From contig CAWEAZ010000019.1 in NCBI GenBank assembly GCA_963807155.1, positions 1-64,000 of the forward strand: 64,000 nt of DNA, in the 5' to 3' direction. Made by a program: the position numbers and the translations under genes. Shown here in pieces: positions 56,765-64,000 of this stretch (position 1 is the stretch's first letter; every line of letters starts with the position of its first letter). This DNA is from JACCZX01 sp963807155. Lineage in GTDB: Bacteria > Pseudomonadota > Gammaproteobacteria > Burkholderiales > Burkholderiaceae_F. The notes beneath the pieces were generated by a model that was given only the letters and a program-made list of their open reading frames with translations, was not told the origin of the DNA and made no database searches.

Positions 56765-56797
56765 AAAAAAAAGCCGGACGCTCTTCAGTGTCCGGCT
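56765..56797 (-). terminator. Rho-independent terminator between binding protein and dppB
   Basis: On the minus strand, AGCCGGAC ... GTCCGGCT forms an eight-base stem with a ten-base loop (56780-56789 region) followed by eight T residues (the A-run at 56765-56772 on the + strand). It lies 19 bases after the stop of the first binding protein gene. It probably gives partial termination that leaves the abundant binding protein highly expressed relative to the permeases. Confidence 0.85.
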
Positions 56798-56816
56798 CTT
56801 TGCAAACGCTCGCCCG

Positions 56817-58390
56817 CTAGTCGATCTTGACCCACTGCACCTCGAGTCGGTTATCGGCTCGATGCACTACGGTCACGTTCTTGCGCATCGCCCACGGAAT
56901 AACCTGGTTATGCAACGGAATATGCATCACCTGCTTGTTGTGCAGCATCAACGCGTCGGCGATCATCTGATTGCGCTTCTTGGTGTCGACCTCGCCCTTG
57001 ATCGACTCGACGAGCTTGTCGAACTCGGCATTGCTGACGCGTCCTAGATTGAAGTTGCCGTCGCCACCCTTGCCCACCGTCATCGGCAGCGATTGCAGCG
57101 AGTACAGCGCGTCGAACGTCGGCACACCCCAACCGAGCAAATAAAGTGACGTGTCGTGCTTCTGAATCTTCGGAAAGTAAGTTGCGCGCGGCATCGCGTT
57201 CAATGACACCTTGAGCCCGAGCTTCGCCCACATCGAAACCAGCGCCTTGCAGATCTCTTCGTCGTTGATGTAGCGGTTGTTCGGGCAGTCGAGCGTCACC
57301 GAAAAGCCGTTCGGATAGCCGGCCGCGGTCAGCAGCTCCTTCGCCTTTTTCTCGTCGTACGGCAGGCGCTCGTGCGCTGCCGGTACCCAGCCATTCACTG
57401 CGCGTTGAATGATCGCGCCGGTCGGATCCGAGGAGCCCCGCATCACCGCCTTTTTGATCGCCTCGATATCGATCGCGTGATACAGCGCCTGCCGAACACG
57501 CAAGTCCTTGAACGGATTCTTACCCTTGACGTCGCTGTACTGCAGCTCGTCGCGCAACTGGTCCATGCCGATGAAGATCGTGCGGTTTTCCGCACCTTCG
57601 ACGACCTTGATCGAAGGTGTCTGCTTCAGGCGCGCGATGTCCTGCGGAACGGGATCGAGCAGAAAATCGATTTCTCCTGACAGCAAGCGCCGCGGTGCGC
57701 GTCGAATCCGACTTGATCGGCGTGTAAATCACTTCGGTGACGTTGCCCTTCTTGGTCTTTGCTCCCCACCAGTTCGGATTGACGACGAACACCGTCTTGA
57801 TATCGACCTCGCGCGACTTCAGCATGAACGGGCCGGTGCCATTGGCATTGCGCGCAGCGTAGGTTTCTTCCTTCTGCACGAAGTTCTGAGGCGCGACGAC
57901 TTTGTTCTTCTCGGCCCACCCTTTGTTGACGATCCGCAGCTCGGTCAGTTGCCGCAGCAGCACCGGGATTCGGCACCGTCGTGTAGATGATCACCGTATT
58001 GTCATCAACCGCGTGCGCGCGTTGAACGCCGACGGTGTACTGACGGAAGTTCGACGTCGGCTGCATCGCGCGATCGATCGAGAACACGACATCGGACGCG
58101 GTCAATGGCGAGCCGTCGTGAAACTTCACGCCCTGGCGCAGGTTGAAGCGCCAGATCAGCGGCGTTTCCTGCTTCCAGTCGGTTGAAAGCGCCGGCACCA
58201 CTTCGAACTTCTCGTTATAGGTGACGAGCGGCTCGTAGATATAAGAATTGGCCGTGTTATTCAGCCCCTCGTTCTGCGCGTGCGGGTCCATCGTCAAGAT
58301 GTCGCCCTGGCTGGCCCAGCGCAAAGTTTTGGCATCGACAACCGGTGCGATAGAAAGTGCTGCGGCAAATGCGGCGATGGCGAGGCGCAT
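56817..58390 (-). CDS. Peptide ABC transporter substrate-binding protein (frame broken twice)
   Basis: A 523-residue SBP_bac_5 binding protein. The first frame covers the signal peptide and TLRWASQGDILTMDPHAQNEG, the second VLLRQLTELRIVNKGWAEKNK and NANGTGPFMLKSREVD, the third LSGEIDFLLDPVPQDIARLKQT and NPFKDLRVRQALYHAID. One extra base at 57965-57967 and one at 57685-57686 account for the breaks. It is the paralogue of the protein at 52934-54523. It is the gene nearest the acylase, separated by a palindrome at 58468-58483. Confidence 0.9.
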
Positions 58391-58467
58391 CGGCGTTCTC
58401 CTGGAGAAGGTGTGCGGAAAGCCGGACATGATGCCTACATCCAGTGCAGAGCGTCAAACGCCGCGCT

Positions 58468-58483
58468 AGCGGGTTAACCCGCT
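58468..58483. promoter_or_regulatory. Perfect 16-bp palindrome upstream of the binding protein gene
   Basis: AGCGGGTTAACCCGCT is an exact palindrome, 78 bases upstream of the binding-protein start at 58390 and 17 bases after the acylase stop. It may be an operator for the transport genes or a short hairpin that ends acylase transcription; there is no T-tract. Confidence 0.4.
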
Positions 58484-58499
58484 GCTCGCCTACGACCGG

Positions 58500-60910
58500 C
58501 TAGCGTCGCGGCTTCAGTTCCAGCGTCATCGCATCGCGCGCCGGTGGCGGACGCATCGGCAGATACAGCACATCGCGCCATAGCGGCTGCATCGACCCAT
58601 AAAGGTCGGAAAAAGGATTGCCGACCTGCCCGCTTGAACCCACCCATACGGAATTCGATTCGAGCGCAGCGAGGTCGTATATCGCGCGCAAGGTTGCGGT
58701 ATGCCGCGTAGAGAACGGGGCTTCGGCGCGGTGTGACAGCGCACCGACGTTAATCGTGTGCGTATCTCCGGGGTACGCGATGCGCAGTTCGAACAGGCGG
58801 CGAAGAATGGGCACGCTCGACATCGGCCGATGTTCGGCAGCCGCGCGATGCACGTCCCCCCAACGCAGCCCGGCCACGTCGCGGCCCGAAGCCTGGGTCA
58901 GCTGCGTGACCGATGCGTCGAGCGCGTCGCCCGCCAGCGAGCGACACGTCTCGAAGCGCTGCTCCGTCGATCGGTCGTCGCACCAGTCGCGCGCCTGCGC
59001 GCGGCCGGACAACACGTGCAGCAACGTCGAAGTGAGCTCGGCCTGGTCGACGAAATCGTCGGTCAACGCGCCGAGGTCATCGGCAAAAATTCGATGCTTG
59101 AGCTCGCGCATCCATGCGTGATAGATCAACGGCTCGGGTGTATCGCGCTTCATCTGGAAGTCCCACGCGGCCAGTCGCGCGAGCGCGTGGCGCCCGGCTT
59201 CGGTCTGCGGCTGTGCGTCCTTCAACAGTGCAAACATGTCGCGCGCCGCGAGCGAAGTGACGTCAGCCTGGATCGTCTTGAAAGTGCTGACGTCATGCTT
59301 GCCGCGTGCTTCAAGCAGTTGTTCGACACGCTGCGCGCGATACGGCAGGAACCAGTCGTAAGTCAGATGGTGCGCATACTTCGACGACACCACCTTGTGA
59401 TTTGCCGTGACGATCAATCCGTTGGCAGGATCGCGCATCCTCGGTGCTTGCTCGGTGGACAGGTAGCCGCGCCAGTCGTAGCGCGCCTCCCATCCTGGTG
59501 CGGGTACGAGTCCATGCAAATCATTGGCTCGATCACGCATCGGTATGCGTCCGGTCACGACCATCCCGATCTTGCCGTCGACATCCGCAATCAACGCCGA
59601 CTGCGTGACGATTTGAAACCCTCGCCAGCGCTCGCTCCGCCTGGTCGATAGTGCGTGCTTTGTTCAGCGCGCGAAGCGCCGGCGATCGTCGTGTCGTTGG
59701 GCTCCAGCGCAGACCAGCGCAATGCGAGCGCGAACTGCGGTTGCTTGAATCCTTTTTCAACGCTGGTAAGTCCGCTGATCACCGGGCCGTGCCGCGTCTC
59801 GCGCACCGTCAACTCGACATCGTCACCGCCTTTGACGCGGATGCGTTCGATGCGGGTCACAAAGCGCGCCCAGCCCTCCGGCGTTTGATACTCGTCAGGC
59901 TGTTCGGGATTGATGCGCTCCAGATAAAGATCCTGCTGATCGACGCCGGTGTTGGTGAAAGCCCACGCGATGCGATCGTTGCGGCCGAGAACAACACCGG
60001 GAACTCCGGGCAACGTGGCGCCCATCACTTTCAGGCCCGGTGCCTGCAGGCCAGCGAAATACCAAACCGAAGGGGTGGTCAATCCGAGATGCGGATCGTT
60101 GGCCAGCATCGGCTTGCCGCTGACAGTGCGCTTGCCCGATACGACCCAGTTGTTCGAGCCGAGTCCTTCACCGTCACCGAAACCGAACGCGGGCGCGTCC
60201 AACGCGGACAACGACGTTGCCTTGATGCCGAGCAATCGATACATCTCGGCATAGTCCGCCGTCGCCGGCGCAGAGTCGCCCGGATACGGCGGATAAAAAT
60301 CATTGATCTCCGCCACCGAAAACCGCTGCGCCAATTGCAGGCGCCGCAGCTCGCGCGAATACGAATAGCGCGCGAGATCCCACGCCATCATCAGCGACCA
60401 GCCGATCGAATCCGCCGGCGTCCACGGCTCGGGCTTCGGCGCACGCGTCAGATAAAACTCCGGCGGCAATGGCCCACGTCGCTTGTTCAGATACGCGTTG
60501 ACACCCGCCGCATACGCATCGAGCAAGTCACGATGCTCGGCATCCAGATTCTGATAAATGCTTTGCGCAGTCCGTGCGATGCCGATCGTGCGCAGAAACT
60601 TGTCCGTATCGAGTGCCGGCTCACCCAGCACTTCGGCCAGACGCCCGGCGGCGATACGGCGATTCATCTCCATTTGCCATAGGCGATCCTGCGCATGCAC
60701 ATAACCGAGAGCAAACGTCGCATCTCGTTCGTTCGCCGCGACGATGTTCGGAATGCCGTGATCATCATCACGATCGATGCGCACCGCCTGCTGCAATCCG
60801 GAGACCATGAACGTTCCTTCATGGATCGGCAGACTGGCCTGTCGGTACCAGAGACCGAGTGCCAGCAGCGTGACAGCAACCAGCAAGGCTAAGAAGCCGG
60901 CAATGCGCAC
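58500..60910 (-). CDS. Penicillin acylase-family Ntn hydrolase (frame broken twice)
   Basis: An ~802-residue acylase. The N-terminal hydrophobic leader is IAGFLALLVAVTLLALG. The alpha-chain follows, and the autoproteolysis site GLGSNNWVVSGKRTVSG has the N-terminal nucleophile Ser of the beta-chain. The middle (DTTIAALRALNKARTIDQAERAL) and GFQIVTQSALIADVDGKIGMVV lie in successive frames; one extra base at 59679-59680 and one at 59625-59626 restore them. GTG at 60910 has GGAG upstream. Such enzymes hydrolyse N-acyl amides (penicillins, acyl-homoserine lactones, N-acyl amino acids). Its place before peptide transport genes suggests a periplasmic role feeding them. Confidence 0.88.
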
Positions 60911-60969
60911 GAAGGTCTCCGCACCCGATCGAGCGGCGATTGTATGGCGTGTGATGCGCCGGCAGCCTG

Positions 60970-64000
<3,031 letters not shown>

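Overview
The window is 64 kb of dense, GC-rich bacterial chromosome. Gene content (napABC, a fused double-length UvrA, dnaE2, FUSC and TRIC membrane proteins, two SYLF proteins, MtoX/SBP56, dipeptide ABC transport) points to a Pseudomonadota, most likely a betaproteobacterium of the Burkholderiales type. That placement is inferred from gene families, not from a marker gene. I see no rRNA, tRNA, CRISPR array, prophage or complete insertion sequence. Both edges cut genes: napA on the left and dnaE2 on the right.

Layout. 0-2.6 kb: end of a periplasmic nitrate reductase operon (napA-napB-napC) facing ppk2. 2.7-9.2 kb: membrane proteins (TRIC, FUSC), a lipoprotein, a Rieske-fold protein with an unusual four-cysteine site, gene scraps, a SYLF protein, an anchored envelope protein and an AraC regulator. 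9.6-13.3 kb: MASE1-PAS-PAS histidine kinase, a FixJ-type regulator and a stand-alone receiver, preceded by a 37-codon ORF. 13.3-20.3 kb: envelope genes (Spy-like, DUF900 hydrolase, SYLF, MltF-like transglycosylase, phospholipase D-type lipoprotein). 20.4-25.9 kb: a tight + strand run: acetolactate-synthase-like enzyme, aldehyde dehydrogenase, glutathione transferase, nucleotidyltransferase, DUF2238 membrane protein and a short unknown. 25.9-35 kb: minus-strand genes for a barrel protein, FadD, a zinc aminopeptidase, a PaaK-like ligase, a molybdopterin oxidoreductase and an ArgE-like deacylase. 35-39 kb: an M20 hydrolase, a lipoprotein and an MtoX-SCO pair. 39-45 kb: fused double UvrA with a small palindromic repeat in its linker. 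45-49 kb: small housekeeping and unknown genes. 49-61 kb: one long minus-strand peptide-utilisation region (penicillin acylase, two binding proteins, DppB/C/D/F, an M20 amidohydrolase and a lipoprotein). 61-64 kb: dnaE2.

The most important property of the sequence itself is that about 25 conserved genes or gene segments continue in a neighbouring frame after a single-base length change. Most changes are one extra base, often in a run of two or three identical bases, and restoring the frame gives intact family-typical proteins. I therefore read these as consensus errors, insertion-dominated as in under-polished long reads, not as mass gene decay. Genes affected are annotated at full length with the break position. 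Two real decayed scraps also occur: a FabI-like/SDR C-terminus at 5.7 kb and an mmsA C-terminus at 16.4 kb.

No single clear new multi-gene system was found. The best candidates for novelty are the Cys4 Rieske-fold protein, the REP-like repeat inside the fused uvrA, the MtoX-linked SCO protein with a CX5C copper site, and the acylase plus peptide-transport operon.
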